Below, piece by piece: positions 28,521-41,529 of a DNA stretch of 64,000 nucleotides; within the stretch, counting starts at the first letter, position 1, and each line of letters starts with the position of its first letter. The notes under the pieces are model-generated. The model worked only from the letters and a program-made list of their open reading frames with translations. It did not search any database and was not told the origin of the DNA. The DNA comes from an uncultured Clostridia bacterium (GTDB taxonomy: Bacteria > Bacillota > Clostridia > TANB77 > CAG-508). A program made the translations under genes and the position numbers. The stretch lies in NCBI GenBank assembly GCA_947631385.1, contig CANRLE010000001.1:1-64000 (forward strand), read 5' to 3'.

Positions 28521-31500
28521 TATTTCATTACGTATTTCTTGATTAGAACAATTCCTATCACTGTTATTCCTAATGCTGTTACAGTTAGAATGATGTACAT
28601 TACAATGTCTGTTGATAATCCTGTTGGTGGTGTAATAATTCCTTGTTCTGCAGAACTATCATCTACTTCATGTTGTTCTGTTCCTGGTATATAGTTTCCT
28701 GGTATTACTGATGTAGAAACTCCAACTCTTAATGATGAACCACCTGTTTTTTCTATTTCTACAAGTTCAGCTTCATTGTTTACTACCATATCTACATTAT
28801 TTGTAAGTACTCTTGATGTTACTAAGAATATATCTGTAGTTTGATTTGGTTCTAACTCTGGATTTTCATTGTGCAAAATAGCAATTCTATCCTTACTATT
28901 ATTTAATAAGTTGTACAAAGCCTCACTATATTCTAACAAATATTCTTTATTAGGATCATGAACCTTATTATCAATGTGTTTTAATTTTTCACTTACAGTT
29001 TGATAAATATCTATCTTATCAGATTCAGGATCAGGGCTTGTTACTATTATCTCATTATTTAAATAGTCGATTATCTTTCTTGCAGTTGCTTTTACAGGAT
29101 TATTTCTATTAGTTGACGACGTTCCGTGCCAATAGAAATCTACATTAGCATAGTCTAGTTCACTTATATTTCTTATTTGTAAATCATATGTGATTTCTAG
29201 TGTTGAACCTTGTATAATTTCATTATCAATTTCGACTTTAAGTTGTCCATTTGCTGCATTTGATGCTGGAATATAAGTAACATATTGCACTGGTTTTTCT
29301 AATTTGTATCCTTTCAAATTTCCTTGTGCATCTTCATCTTTCACAACTTTTGCATCAACTTGTACTTCTCCATTTTCTTTTACTATTCTTAATCTTGAAA
29401 TTCTCTTGTTTAGTTCTACTGCTTGTCTTGCCCTTTCTGCAATTCCAAAGTCTACTTTTTCTACATCATATATATGTACAATACCTCTACCTTCTTCAGA
29501 CTCACGAAAATCAGTTAATTCTATTTCCATCTTCATTTTAGGAGTAGTAGAAATCATTTTATAATTATCAATTTTGTCTTTTTGAGTTTCTATTTCATAT
29601 GCCTTTTTATTGTTAATATTTTTCATTTGAGAATCTACTATTCCTCTTGTATCATAATTATCAAGTGCATCTGAATACCTTTCAGTCTCATTTTTATACC
29701 AGTATGAATCTGTTAAATTACGTTGATATCTTTGTACATTATATACCGTTCCTTTATAATCTTGTACTGTTATTGTTTCTTCTTTTTCATTTAATGTATA
29801 TTTATTATTTCCCCACTTATAAGTTAATTCATATTCTCCTGGTATGTAGCCTCTGATTGTGAAGTTTCCATAATTATTAGTTGTTTCTGTATATGATTTA
29901 CCCGTTCCAGATATTTCTTTTAATGTAACTTCTACTCCTGCTACTCCTGATTCCCCATTATCAAGTTGACCATTTCCTTCACGCACTTCTCCTGTCCTTA
30001 ATGCTAAGTTTCCTGTACTATCTACAAATACTGTTCCACTTAATGTTCTTTCTCCATTTAATTCTAATTTTAATGATGGACTTGTATCTGTATCATCTTC
30101 AAAGTATTGATTTGGACACGAATAGTTTCCTGGATTAGAATTAATATCAATTCCACCAAACGTTGTATTATCATTCATATTATTAAATGTTGTATATGAA
30201 GCTATTTCTACTATATTGTCGAGATTCTTATTACGTTGATTATTACTGTCACCCGCCTCGTTTATTGCTGTGATTATTGCATTCCTATTTAACTTAAATC
30301 TTATATACAAGTTTCTCTTTGTTTTTCCTGCATCAATTCTTTGTTCAGGAATATTTATAGTACATTTACGATAGCCACTGTTTGTGTTTGAATCTACTGC
30401 AACATTATTATTATTAATATTACCTGTTATTTGCTTATTTCCATTAAGTCCAGTTCCTATAGCATCTATTTGATAATTAGCATCAAAATAATCTATAATA
30501 CTATTTACCTGTGCCGCTACTCCTCCTCTATTCGCTATAGCTATTTGATAAGTTACATATGCTTCCAATTCGTTATTTTTATTATCATCTTTTATTGGAT
30601 CTACATAATTTAAATCTGCTTCATAAATTGCTCTATGATATGATCCTCGATAACTTTCATTTCCAAATAGAATTCCTACATTTGGCCTTTGAGTAAATAT
30701 ATTATTATCAGCGGTATCATTATTTATTAAATCTCGCAATACTTGATTATATGTATATACATGTGTTGCACCATTAATTCTTAATTCAATGCAATTTAAG
30801 TCTTTTGCGATTGATAAGTCAACTTCTTTTCTTTTTTGAATTCCTAGATTAATATTTGGTATTACTTCAATTCCATTTTGCCTTATGAAGTCTGCTGTCA
30901 CAAATTTCGTTAGCCCTTGTGGTGTACCTGCTGGATAACCATTATTAGTATTTGCACTAATTATATACTGAGCATCTACCCCTGCTACTGGTTTATTAGG
31001 ATCATTGCCTCCCCATCCAAGTTCATATTTACCACCATAAGTTAATGTACTCTGTGTATTAGAAGAGCTATATGTCAAGTCTAATCCACCATTAGATTTA
31101 CCTCCATTTGCTGCATTCGTTGTTATTGTCCTAAACTTGTTATTGAATTGTTGCCTTGCACTACCTTCTGATGCTTTATTTCCGTTTGACGCTATGTCAA
31201 ACTTGTTTTGTATTATGTCTGCTACTTTTACATTTTCATAACACATTCCATTATAATAGAATTCTACATAATAATTAGCTAAATCATCTATTCTTATTGC
31301 TTTAAATGAGTATTTTCCTTCTCCAGCATTACCTGTTGTATCAGTTCTTCTTGTATACTCTTCCTTATCAATACTACCTGGTTTATAATCATTAGGATCA
31401 AGATATTTTTCATTACCATTATAACACAATTTTACACTTATTCCGTTTAATAGCTTATCTCTATATGCTCCTTCATCAGTATCATATAAACCATTTAAAT

Positions 31501-34500
31501 CGTGTACGCTTTTAATTTCAGGTAATATATCCTCCCAAGCAAATCCCTCTAAGTTAACAAATGCTCTCGGGTTAGTTACATCATCCGTGATATAGAAATC
31601 ATTACCTTGTTCTTTATTTCTGATATTTCCTATATATAAATCTACTTTTACATCTCCATTTGGAGCATCAGGCACTTCATATGGATATACTGTTTTTATT
31701 TCCCTTAAATAATATGTTCCTTTTCTTATATAATCAGAGAAAAGTAGTCCATTTGCATCTGTTTCAAATATATTTCTTCCACTTATGTCCGTAACTTCTC
31801 TACTTACATCAATATTACCTGCACCGTCACTTCCATAAAGCTTAAATTGTACTCCCTGTATTGGTTTTTGAGTATCTCTATCTATTTTTTTAACTTGCAA
31901 CTTGAAATATGATTTTTCATTGGTTACAGTTTTTATAACATAATCCCCAACTGTTACCTTGTCTGCGTATAACTCTATCTTTACGTCGCCATATGGAACT
32001 TCCGGTACTTCATATGGAATTTGTGCTCCACCTACTTCTCTTAAATAGTATATACCTTGTTTTAAATATCCAGTTACAAAGCCTCCCTTTGCCATATTAC
32101 CATTTTCATCTGTATAATCCCATGTTGAAAACAAATGCTGTCCTCCACTATCATAAATTGGATTGTTTATATCAATATTACCGGCACTATCACTTCCAAA
32201 AAGTTCAAATTGTATTCCTTCTATAGGTTTTTGAGTATATTTATCTACTTTTTTCACTATCAATTGTAATTTTCGCATATTTTTAATAATTACATAATTA
32301 TAGTATCTACCACTTACTCTATTAAAATAATATACTTCATATGAATATAAATAACGGTTATGATATTTCATCATTAGAAGATTCATTTCATTCAAATAAG
32401 TATATTCATGATTATTATCAGCTATATCATAATACATATTTGACACTACTGCTTCTAAAGGTATTCTTTCTTTTATTTCTTCATTATATTTAGATGAATA
32501 TTCTTGTAATACTTGATAGATCCTTGGATATCTTTCTTGTAACATTTCAAAAACATTAATATACACATAATTTTGATTTTCATCTGTTTCTTTATCAAAT
32601 TGCTGCAAACCTTCTATAAAATTGTCATAAACTTTTGGATTATTTTGATCAAAATGTAATTCTTCCTTTAATTCTTGAATTTTTATTTTCAATTCCCTAA
32701 TTTCATCTTTTTTAGCAATCCTTTTTGCTTCTAATTCTCCTAATTGTTTCTGTCTTTCTCCATTAGGATCATATCCAAATTGTAATTTTAATTCTTGTAT
32801 ATTTTTTTCTATATCTTTAAGTTCTTTGTTTAATTTATCCAATTCGCTAGGAGTTTTGTATAAAATTTTTATTTTTTCAACAACGGTACTATTAGTATCG
32901 TCAGGTTCAGCAGAAGATTCGTTATTATTGTTCGTTAACTCTTGTATAACTTCATTATTTAAATCATTTTTATACATTTCTATAAATAATTCAATAAATT
33001 CCATTATCTTTTCTTGACTATCTCTATCACTATATCTATTATTAAATGACTGCAAACAAGATTCATAAGATCGCATTGCGTCCTTGAATTTTTGTTCTTG
33101 CTCTGTTACTACATTATTTGATTCTCTTCTTAGCATTGATACAATAACACTCTCAAAAGCTCTTGGTAATTCTGTCATTGTTTCTAAATTATAAATAGTT
33201 TCTCTATATTGGATATTTTTTTCCATGAAATAAATATCATAATATCCTTTTATAGTATTTTCTAAAGTACTATATTCTTCTTCTTTTTTCTCTAATTTCC
33301 TTTCAAATTGCGTTTTTTTGTTACCTAATACACTAATGTCTAATTCTTCATACTCTTCATCTATTTTATTTATTGCTTCCTTTAATTCATTTATCTTTTT
33401 TTCTTGAGTTTCATATTTTTTCAGTTCTTCCATTTTTAAATCTTTTTGTCTTTCTAATTCCTCTTTTCTGGTTTCAGTAATATTCGGATATGCTAATTCT
33501 TTCTCTATTCTTTCTATATCTGTTTTTATAGTATTTATTGTTTGTTCATATCTCCTATAGCCATCTAATTCATGTGAATATTGACTTTTTTCTTTCATTA
33601 ATGAATCAGCCAATTTTTGAATTTCTTCCCTAGACATATTAGATATTTCTTCTAGTTTTATAGTAAGTCTATTCACTTCATCTTTCAAATAACGCCACTT
33701 TGCATCTTTATTTTTATTTTTGTATTTACTAACATTTTTTATTATCGTTTCTAAAAATTCTAAAAATTTTGAACTATTTTTTATCTCTTTTGTATTTCTT
33801 ATTAAATTTTCAATTACTACTTGTTCAAAATCTTCTGGTGGTTCTACATTCCATAACTTTCTGTCTCTTCTTACTAATAAATCAAATAAATCTTCATACA
33901 TAGTATTTTTATCAGTAATGTTATTTTTTAGTATACTTGCGACAGCAGTTGATTCCCCTACTGTTGAAGGATTTTTAATTACTTCTACATAAGTGTCTAA
34001 TGAATCAGTTGCCCATTTATTAGTTTCTTGCTCAACTAATCGATATGTTCCAAATTCTAAATTGTGGATTTCGATTGCTCCATATGAATCTGTAATAAAT
34101 TCAGTTGCAGCTTCTTCACTAGCATCATAGATATATTTATTATCTACAGCTCTTAAATATCCACTTTCTCCAACTTTTTGTATTTTAAATTTAATCCCTG
34201 GTAGAACTTCATTTGTATCTTTATCTATTTTTTGTATGTACAGACGTCCAAAATTCAATGGATTCGTTATTGGCGATGATAATTCTAACCCCGACACAGC
34301 AGGCGAATCACTTATATAAACTCCCTTTTTAACTAAAACCGGTCCGTTTTCTAATACATAGCCATAATTTTCTTGTCCTCTTCCATTATTAAGTATTTCT
34401 ACTTCATAAATATCATAATAAGTATTAGGATCTAGATTATATATAACAAGTTCACCATTTCCATCAGTGTAGAATGTCGTTGGTACATTTGTTTTGTTTC

Positions 34501-36755
34501 CGTTTGCATCTATATATTGATAAATTGGATTTCCATTTTCATCATTACCAATTTGTGTAAGTAATTGAAATCCTATTCCACTTAAAGGTTTAGTATAAGT
34601 TCCTGAATGCTCTGTTTCCTCTCCTTTTTTCACTATTTTTAAATATTTTTTATGGTTTTCATTTTGCACATTTTCCAATACTATACAATGGTGTCCTTGC
34701 GCTATTGACAAATAATAATTGTAATCATTATCATTTTTAATCAAATCTGAAAATGTTATACCATCCAATTGAGATATTATACTTTCCATCCAATTTTTAA
34801 GCGATTTTTTTGAATTACCACTATCCCAAGCCACACCATTAAGAGCCTCACAATTCTTATTTATATCTTGAAAAATACTATAAAACATCGATTCATTAAT
34901 AGTACCACTATTATATATTTTATCTTTATATTTAAAATATTGTTCATAATAATCGCCAAATTCTTTTTTAAAATTCTCTTTTGCTTTTTTTATATCCTCA
35001 GCCGAACCGCTTTTTATAGCCGTTCCAATTTTCTTTCCGTAATGATTTAGCTAAATCCATATAATCTTCTGGCATTGATAATACTACATCCATATCCAAA
35101 GGTATTCCTGGACTATATCCGTCAGTATAAAATTTTCTTTGAACTAAATCGTTATTTGTTACTAGCATTTCAAATACTTTTTCATAAAATCCATTATATT
35201 TTTTATTATTAAATTTATTTTTAATAATTTCCCATACAGGTTTATAATAATTTTCTCCATATTTCAAATCAACGTCAGCTGTAATACAATCATAAACTTT
35301 ATCATTATATTCTAATACTTCTTTATTTCCATTTATACTAGTTCCTTTTTCAATGATTTTATATTTTCCTATTTCTATGTAACCTATACCAATCATTCCT
35401 TCAGAATCTGTCTCCCATAGTGTAGCATCCTTCTCGTTTTGTACATATGTTATATCTCCTGACTTTGTTTCTTTAATATACGCTCCATCTCTTACCCTTT
35501 GTACAATAAATTTTACACCTTCCATTGGTTTTTGGGTAGTTTTGTCAACCTTTATAATATCTAACCATGTTAATTTACGCCACAAAGTCAGCTCTTGATA
35601 TTCCCATTCACTACCAGCTTCTATTACATATATATGTTCCTGTTTTCCACTTTGATTTCGAACATCATAATAACTAGCATAACAATTTAAATATTTATAA
35701 CTTATAGTTACTGCATCAAAAACACTACTTTTCTTAACAGATATGTAAAACTGTTTCATACTTTTAGGTCCATCACTAAGTTTGTTTCCATCTTTATCAC
35801 AAAAATACCAAGTTTTTCCATCATAGTCTTTTAAATCATCATCCATATTAGCTATGCAACCTTCTAAATCTATACCAGCAAATTTTTCATCACCATATGA
35901 TCCTGCAGAATATTGTATTTTAAATGGACCACATATTTTTCTGTTATCAATTATTGTTTCTGTGTATTGTCCTAACTCATGTTCAATAGGGTCTATCCTA
36001 TTTTCCATGAACTGCGTATATTGTTTTGATGTATAGTAAAGATCCATAATATTCTGCTTGTGTTTAGCAACAGTTTGATCACCCTTATTTAGTTGATTTG
36101 CTAACCATGTTTCATTATGAGTTAGGACCTTCATATCAAAGGCACCCATTCCTACTTTTTCAAGAGCATTTTCAAAACTTCCAACAGTCATCCAAAGTGC
36201 ATACATTTGATAATTTGGTTGGATTTTCTCTAATGGATGTTCGTATGTTCCATTGCTAGTTGTTTTAGATAAAATATAAGCCATCTGAGCAGCATAGGGT
36301 ACATAGTTATTATAGAATATATTATTAGTTTTTACATCTAATTCGTAGTTTGTTAATAATGCACTTGTCCCTTCTATATACATGTGATTTCTCACCCTAT
36401 TTTCGTCACTATTATATGCAAAAGCATCATCATGAGCAACACACCATACACCTGGATCAGTCGCATTTCCAAGCCATGGGCTAGTTTGGTCATCAGCCCT
36501 AGTTGGGTTACCTACACTTCCTCTTTTGTTAGTAGTACCAATAATATGCATCCAGTGTGAAAAAAGATCCCCTCCACCACCAGGTCTACAAGTAACTAAA
36601 TACATAACACAGTTTGCACCATGTGTTGGACATTTTGCAGTATTTACTGGTCTTTTATATTCACACAACTCACTCCAATGAACCGCCGCATCAGATATAT
36701 TACATATAAATATGCAAAATATCATCATAAATAGACTTATTAAGACTTTTTTCAT
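28520..36755 (-). CDS. Giant cell-surface protein B, +1 frameshift at CGGA
   Basis: A 2744-residue surface protein after skipping one C at about 35039. In order: signal peptide (1-24, ending SDA-AVHW); a thioester-domain-like region with VWCVAHDDA near residue 110; several SpaA/Cna_B-type beta-sandwich domains (about 405-490, 690-860 and two near 1500-1700, each like KKVDKYTQKPIEGIQF); a long coiled coil (about 1010-1360); SdrD B-like domains (GTVFVD with a GQLDNGESGVAGVEV segment); and a C-terminal TPPTG sorting motif with a membrane helix and KKYVMK tail. ATG 36755 has AAGGAGGG upstream and is 16 bases after gene A. In the zero frame translation would end at 34998, about 590 codons in, without anchor. 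Confidence 0.85.
35036..35042 (-). other. +1 frameshift site TTA-CGG-A (surface protein B)
   Basis: Minus strand context TCA TTA CGG AAA; skipping C gives TCA TTA GGA AAG (Ser-Leu-Gly-Lys) and an open frame through the 110 bases that otherwise separate the two halves of the gene. CGG is in the zero frame. Confidence 0.83.
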
Positions 36756-36771
36756 AGATATCCCTCCTTTC

Positions 36772-39700
36772 TTAATCATTTTTCACCAAAACTTCTTTAT
36801 TAATAAAATAAATTCCTAATCCTAATATCAATATACTAGTTAGTATAAGAGTAATATATACAAATGCTTTACCAGTTTTTATACTTATAATAGCACTAAC
36901 TGTTGACATATCATCTTCATTTGCTTTTTTATTACCTGGTGTAGAATCTTCGTCACTTACAAGTATTTCATTATAATCTTCTAGTATTTCTGCCGTATTC
37001 ATAAATGTACCTACACTACTTTCTGCTAATTTCTTTGTTAATACTAAATCTAGAGTTTTAGTTTCTCCTGGTTTTATAATCTCATTAGCTAAACTTGTAT
37101 TTTCTATGTTTTCATTATTCTTATGCCAATCTTTATTGTGTGCTACATCAAAGTCTAAACCTTGTGGCAAGTAATCAACTATTTTTTTTGCATATCCTTC
37201 TAATTCTCCTTCATTAGTAACACTAATTTTATATTCTATTGTAACACTTGTATTATTAATTGTTTTTCTATCAATCTCTACTTTAGCAATATTGCTACCA
37301 TCATATTGATAAACTTTTTCTTCCTTATTATTTCTAACAGTAATTTTACTAATTGTTTTGTCTAATTTTAAATCAAATTTCCTATTTCTAATCAATCCCA
37401 TATCAATATTAGTGATGTTATTATCTGAAATTACAATTGTATCTGTCAAACCAACTGTTAACATTTTTCCGTCTTCTTCTATTTCACTCTGTACAGCATC
37501 TGAATTTCTATCACTAGAAACACCAGATTTTTGATAGTCAGTCAAACTATATAAAGTTGTATTATAAGCAAACGCTACTAAATATTTTCCTTTTTCTAAA
37601 TTGTTAAATTCATATTTTCCATCAGATTTAGTTAAAGTTCCCACACTTTCACCATTTTCGTTATATAGTTTAACAGCTATTCCTGATAAATTGGTTTCTT
37701 GTTCTTCTCTGTGACCATTTCTATTTTCATCTAACCACACACATCCTGACAAACTATATTTTTCTGGATTATCTGGTCTACCTGGATCATCTGGATTATC
37801 TGGATTATCTGGGTTGTCTGGGTTATCTGGATTATCTGGATTGTCTGGGTTATCTGGATCGTCTGGGTTATCTGGGTTGTCTGGGTTATCTGGGTTGTCT
37901 GGGTTATCTGGATTATCTGGATTGTCTGGATTATCTGGATTGTCTGGATTATCTGGATTGTCTGGATTATCTGGGTCTTGGCTATCTGGGTCATAACCTA
38001 TTCTTCTAATAGTAAGTTCTAGAGGTGTTGAAGTAATTTCATCAATATTACTTCCTGTTAAGCTAATTATATTTTCAACTACCATTTCATTAACATCTTC
38101 TAATAATTCACCTGCTTCAACTCTAATAGTAATTGTAGTAGTACTATTTCCAGGAATTTCTAAACTTAAATTAATATTATTGCTTATTTCCATAGTAATC
38201 TCTTGATCACCAAGAAAATAGCTTACTTCTATTCCATTTAATCCCATAGGTAATACATCTGTTAACATTGCATTAGTAATTGCGTTATCTGTATAATTAA
38301 CAATTTTTATATTATATTCAAATTCATCCCCTTCATAAACATAGTCATTTTCTAAATTTGTAAGAATTTGTAGAGAACATTTAGGATTATTCAATTCTTT
38401 TATTTCTTCAATACAAGAAGGATATTCTTCTGTTCCATTAGCTTTTACTGTAGCAAAATTTGTAATAACTATTTCGTTATCATTACCTTGTACTTTATTT
38501 AATTTAATTCTTAATTTAACTCCAGCTTTTTGTCCATCTTCTAATGTTCCTAAATTCCATTTAACTGTTCTAGTATCAGCATCATAATCATTATTTGTTC
38601 TTACATTATCAAAATCTTCAAAATAACTATCCTCCCTCTCGTTGTAATTTAAAAATTGAGAAGATACATACTCTAAAGCATCTGGAAGAACATTAGTTAC
38701 TACAACACCAGTTTGTTGTTCTCCTGAAATATTTTTAACTTTTATTACACATTCTAATTCAGTATTTTCTTCATAAGCAGTTTGGGTATTATATGCAAAA
38801 TTCATATCTATTTGGAATTTACTTTCATGTATTGTACTTTCTACTAGATTTGATTCAAATACTGTATCATTATTTTCAATCGTTGCCTGTGCTTTTGAAC
38901 CAACTTTTTGACCTTGAGTTCCTTTTTTAGCTCTTACATAATATACTAGTTTTATTTCACTATTAGCCTGTAATTCTTCTATTGTTTGTGTATATTCATT
39001 TGTTTCCTCTTCTTTATATCCATTATCATACCCTTGATCACGAATTGGCGTACAATAATTAAACTGTTCTGGCACTTGGTCTCTAACTGTTATATTTGCA
39101 ATATTTTGATTTGTATTATTTTTTACTGTTAAAGTAAATTTTTGTACTTGACCTTCATAGATATCATTTCCTTGTTTAGTTATTGTAAGTGATGTATCAG
39201 TAATTTCTGCTACTGTTTGTATTTCCTGTTCTCCTTGTTGTTCTTGTGGTTCGTGTTGTTCTTGTTTCTCCTGTTTCTCCTGTTCTTGTGGTCCTTGCAC
39301 TGGTTCAGCAACAGAAATTGGAACTACATAATTAATTTCTGTTTCTGCTATTCCTTCATTTTCATATTGTGTTGCATTTTCATTAGTATATTTCAATACA
39401 AGATTTTCAGTTTTATTTTCCTGTATTTCATCTATGTTTAAATCACACCCTATTACTACTAAGGCACCTTTTAACCTTTCACTATCATAATGCTGTAATT
39501 GTTCTCCATTTAAGTTTATTATCATTTTGTTTTGATCTACATTGTAATCACCAACTGATAATCCTTCTCCATATAGTAAATTAACAGTATTTATATTAAT
39601 TTCTTTTACTGGTTCTGGGAATTCTATTTCAAGTGTTGGATTTTTATATAAATCATAACTATTATCATTTGCTAATAATGTTGTTTTGATTTCTACATCT

Positions 39701-41271
39701 TTATTGTTTGTTTCAGCTGATAAAACAGAATTATTTATTTGTATTTCTGCTTTTGTTTCTGGTTCTTTCAAGTCAATACTAGATGTAATCTCTCTTTCTG
39801 TTATATTAGATGTTCCTAATATCTTTCCACTAACATTTATACTAGTAATTTCTCTCATTTCTTCTTTTTGCTTATCTTCTGCTCTGATAGCCTTTTCATG
39901 TTTTATTTCTATAACTCCTGCATTTTGTGCTTGATTTAATTCTATTATAATTTCATTTTGATTTTCCTCATAAGAAATATGAATTTCTTCTTCATCTTCT
40001 ATTGTTTCTTTATTGATTTTTGCAATTTCTGTGCCATCAAGTTTTTTTATAACTAATTCTCCTTCATCACCTAGTACTTTTAATAGTTCTTCTTTATTTA
40101 TATAACTTTCTTTATATACAATATCAAAATCAGATTTACCTTCTTCTATTTGTATTCTATTTTCTATTTGTGGATATCTTATATCAATTTTTGTTACACT
40201 CGCATACTCTTGTTCTTCTTTAGCATATATTTTACCTTTGTAAATGTCTTGCTCATTTTGTATTTCATATCCAATTATCTCATCTCTTTCTTCTTGTATC
40301 TCTTGTGTTATTTCTTTTGTTAATATAGTGTTAGCATTGTCATAAAGTTCTATATCACTTTTAATATAAATTTCTTGTTCTTGTAATTCTTTTTCTTCTG
40401 GATATACTAAACTAACAATAACACTGTCTTTTCCCTGTTTCTTATAGCTTATTTTTCCATCATTTTCTTGATTTTGTATTTTTATTTGTATTTTGTTTCC
40501 ATCTTGTGTATATTCTAATCCTTCTTCATTTGTAGTTCTGCTTTCTCGTTGCTGGATATCTATCTTTTCTAAATCTTCTGGGACATTTAATTCAATTACT
40601 GTATCTTTAATTGGATATCCTTCTCCTTCTGGCTGACTATTTACTAGTAGTTGTACTATCCTTTTATTTTCTTCATTAATTTGGTATATCTTGTTTGATA
40701 GAATTTGTGTTTCTAGAAAACTCTTTTCACTTTCTTCAGTATAAGGACTTGTTGAAGTTATTCTTACAGTTTTTGATACTTCGATTTCATCTTCTCTTCC
40801 TTCACCATCTTTATATTTGCCTCGTAAAATCACTTCATTATCCATGTCTAAAGAAGCCAACTCTATAATGTCATCAAAGTTTGGCTCTATACCCACTTCA
40901 ATCGTTAACTTCTCACCTGAATTTATTTGATTTAATGAAATTGTATTATCTGTAATCTCATTAACACCTTCTATTTCTTCTTGTTTAAATTTAAAGTTTT
41001 TATTGGCAAACTCGATTACACCATCTAAACAACCTTCATTTTTTACTTCAATTTCCATTTGTATTTTTATATCATCACTATTAATCGGCTTTTCTACTTC
41101 ATATGTTCTTTCATCTTCTTCCTCTGTCTTGAAATAAGCAGAAAATTCAATATTTTCATTGCTTGAAACAGCTAAACTTACAATACCCATTGCTAGTGTT
41201 ATTACATCCACTAACATTAGGCTCATAATTAATAAAGTAATGATTACTATTTGAAACACTTTCTTTTTCAT
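36772..41271 (-). CDS. Giant cell-surface protein A with Pro-Asp-Asn repeat
   Basis: A 1499-residue secreted, membrane-anchored protein. It has an N-terminal export helix (about 1-35), DUF11-like and other beta-sandwich repeats (about 690-1090, each with a TDVLP or VVTNVLPDALEY motif), a stretch of PDN/NPD repeats (about 1095-1165), an SdrD B-like domain (SLSGCVWLDENRNGHREE near 1180) and a C-terminal IKTGKA followed by a membrane helix and a short basic tail. That tail resembles a sorting signal but is not a clear LPXTG. It is co-transcribed with gene B, 16 bases downstream, and both parts are homologous to the N-terminal and C-terminal halves of the 3211-residue gene C. Confidence 0.85.
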   Translation of the reverse strand: MKKKVFQIVIITLLIMSLMLVDVITLAMGIVSLAVSSNENIEFSAYFKTEEEDERTYEVEKPINSDDIKIQMEIEVKNEGCLDGVIEFANKNFKFKQEEIEGVNEITDNTISLNQINSGEKLTIEVGIEPNFDDIIELASLDMDNEVILRGKYKDGEGREDEIEVSKTVRITSTSPYTEESEKSFLETQILSNKIYQINEENKRIVQLLVNSQPEGEGYPIKDTVIELNVPEDLEKIDIQQRESRTTNEEGLEYTQDGNKIQIKIQNQENDGKISYKKQGKDSVIVSLVYPEEKELQEQEIYIKSDIELYDNANTILTKEITQEIQEERDEIIGYEIQNEQDIYKGKIYAKEEQEYASVTKIDIRYPQIENRIQIEEGKSDFDIVYKESYINKEELLKVLGDEGELVIKKLDGTEIAKINKETIEDEEEIHISYEENQNEIIIELNQAQNAGVIEIKHEKAIRAEDKQKEEMREITSINVSGKILGTSNITEREITSSIDLKEPETKAEIQINNSVLSAETNNKDVEIKTTLLANDNSYDLYKNPTLEIEFPEPVKEININTVNLLYGEGLSVGDYNVDQNKMIINLNGEQLQHYDSERLKGALVVIGCDLNIDEIQENKTENLVLKYTNENATQYENEGIAETEINYVVPISVAEPVQGPQEQEKQEKQEQHEPQEQQGEQEIQTVAEITDTSLTITKQGNDIYEGQVQKFTLTVKNNTNQNIANITVRDQVPEQFNYCTPIRDQGYDNGYKEEETNEYTQTIEELQANSEIKLVYYVRAKKGTQGQKVGSKAQATIENNDTVFESNLVESTIHESKFQIDMNFAYNTQTAYEENTELECVIKVKNISGEQQTGVVVTNVLPDALEYVSSQFLNYNEREDSYFEDFDNVRTNNDYDADTRTVKWNLGTLEDGQKAGVKLRIKLNKVQGNDNEIVITNFATVKANGTEEYPSCIEEIKELNNPKCSLQILTNLENDYVYEGDEFEYNIKIVNYTDNAITNAMLTDVLPMGLNGIEVSYFLGDQEITMEISNNINLSLEIPGNSTTTITIRVEAGELLEDVNEMVVENIISLTGSNIDEITSTPLELTIRRIGYDPDSQDPDNPDNPDNPDNPDNPDNPDNPDNPDNPDNPDNPDNPDDPDNPDNPDNPDNPDNPDNPDNPDDPGRPDNPEKYSLSGCVWLDENRNGHREEQETNLSGIAVKLYNENGESVGTLTKSDGKYEFNNLEKGKYLVAFAYNTTLYSLTDYQKSGVSSDRNSDAVQSEIEEDGKMLTVGLTDTIVISDNNITNIDMGLIRNRKFDLKLDKTISKITVRNNKEEKVYQYDGSNIAKVEIDRKTINNTSVTIEYKISVTNEGELEGYAKKIVDYLPQGLDFDVAHNKDWHKNNENIENTSLANEIIKPGETKTLDLVLTKKLAESSVGTFMNTAEILEDYNEILVSDEDSTPGNKKANEDDMSTVSAIISIKTGKAFVYITLILTSILILGLGIYFINKEVLVKND
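37776..37985 (-). repeat. Tandem 9-bp repeat encoding Pro-Asp-Asn
   Basis: About 23 copies of a 9-base unit (minus strand CCAGATAAT and variants) code the NPD linker of surface protein A. Alternate units differ by synonymous changes (AAC/AAT, CCC/CCA), giving a partial 18-base period. Copy number is probably variable by slippage. Confidence 0.9.
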
Positions 41272-41497
41272 AATGTCCCTCCAAATTTTTATTTTTCTCT
41301 ACTATATATGTTAATAGGTTTTTTTATTAAAATCAATGGTGGTTTTTTCCTGTTATCCAAAACTTCCCTTTTTGTTTATACGGAAATAATTATTGGCAAT
41401 TTTCCTTATTGATTTTTAAGTTTACATTACTTTTAAATTACATATTTGTAATATTTGCGTTCAAATCTTTGGAAATTGTTATTTGCGTAAGAAAAAA

Positions 41498-41519
41498 GCA
41501 GAGGTTTTATTTCCTCTGC
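41498..41519 (-). terminator. Terminator after surface gene C
   Basis: GCAGAGG (41498-41504) and CCTCTGC (41513-41519) form a short strong stem; the minus strand continues with TTTTTTC. It separates gene C from gene A. Confidence 0.85.
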
Positions 41520-41529
41520 CCCTTATAGA

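Noticed and set aside
34868..35050. Plus-strand ORF across the gap between the two halves of surface gene B
   Set aside because: The minus strand is open here in the shifted frame and continues gene B; the plus ORF lacks a ribosome site and homology.
37776..37985. Repeat array as CRISPR
   Set aside because: The 9-bp units are contiguous with no spacers and are coding.
37814..37996. Plus-strand ORF of Leu-Ser-Gly repeats
   Set aside because: It is the antisense of the Pro-Asp-Asn repeat in surface gene A; open frames on both strands follow from the 9-bp period.
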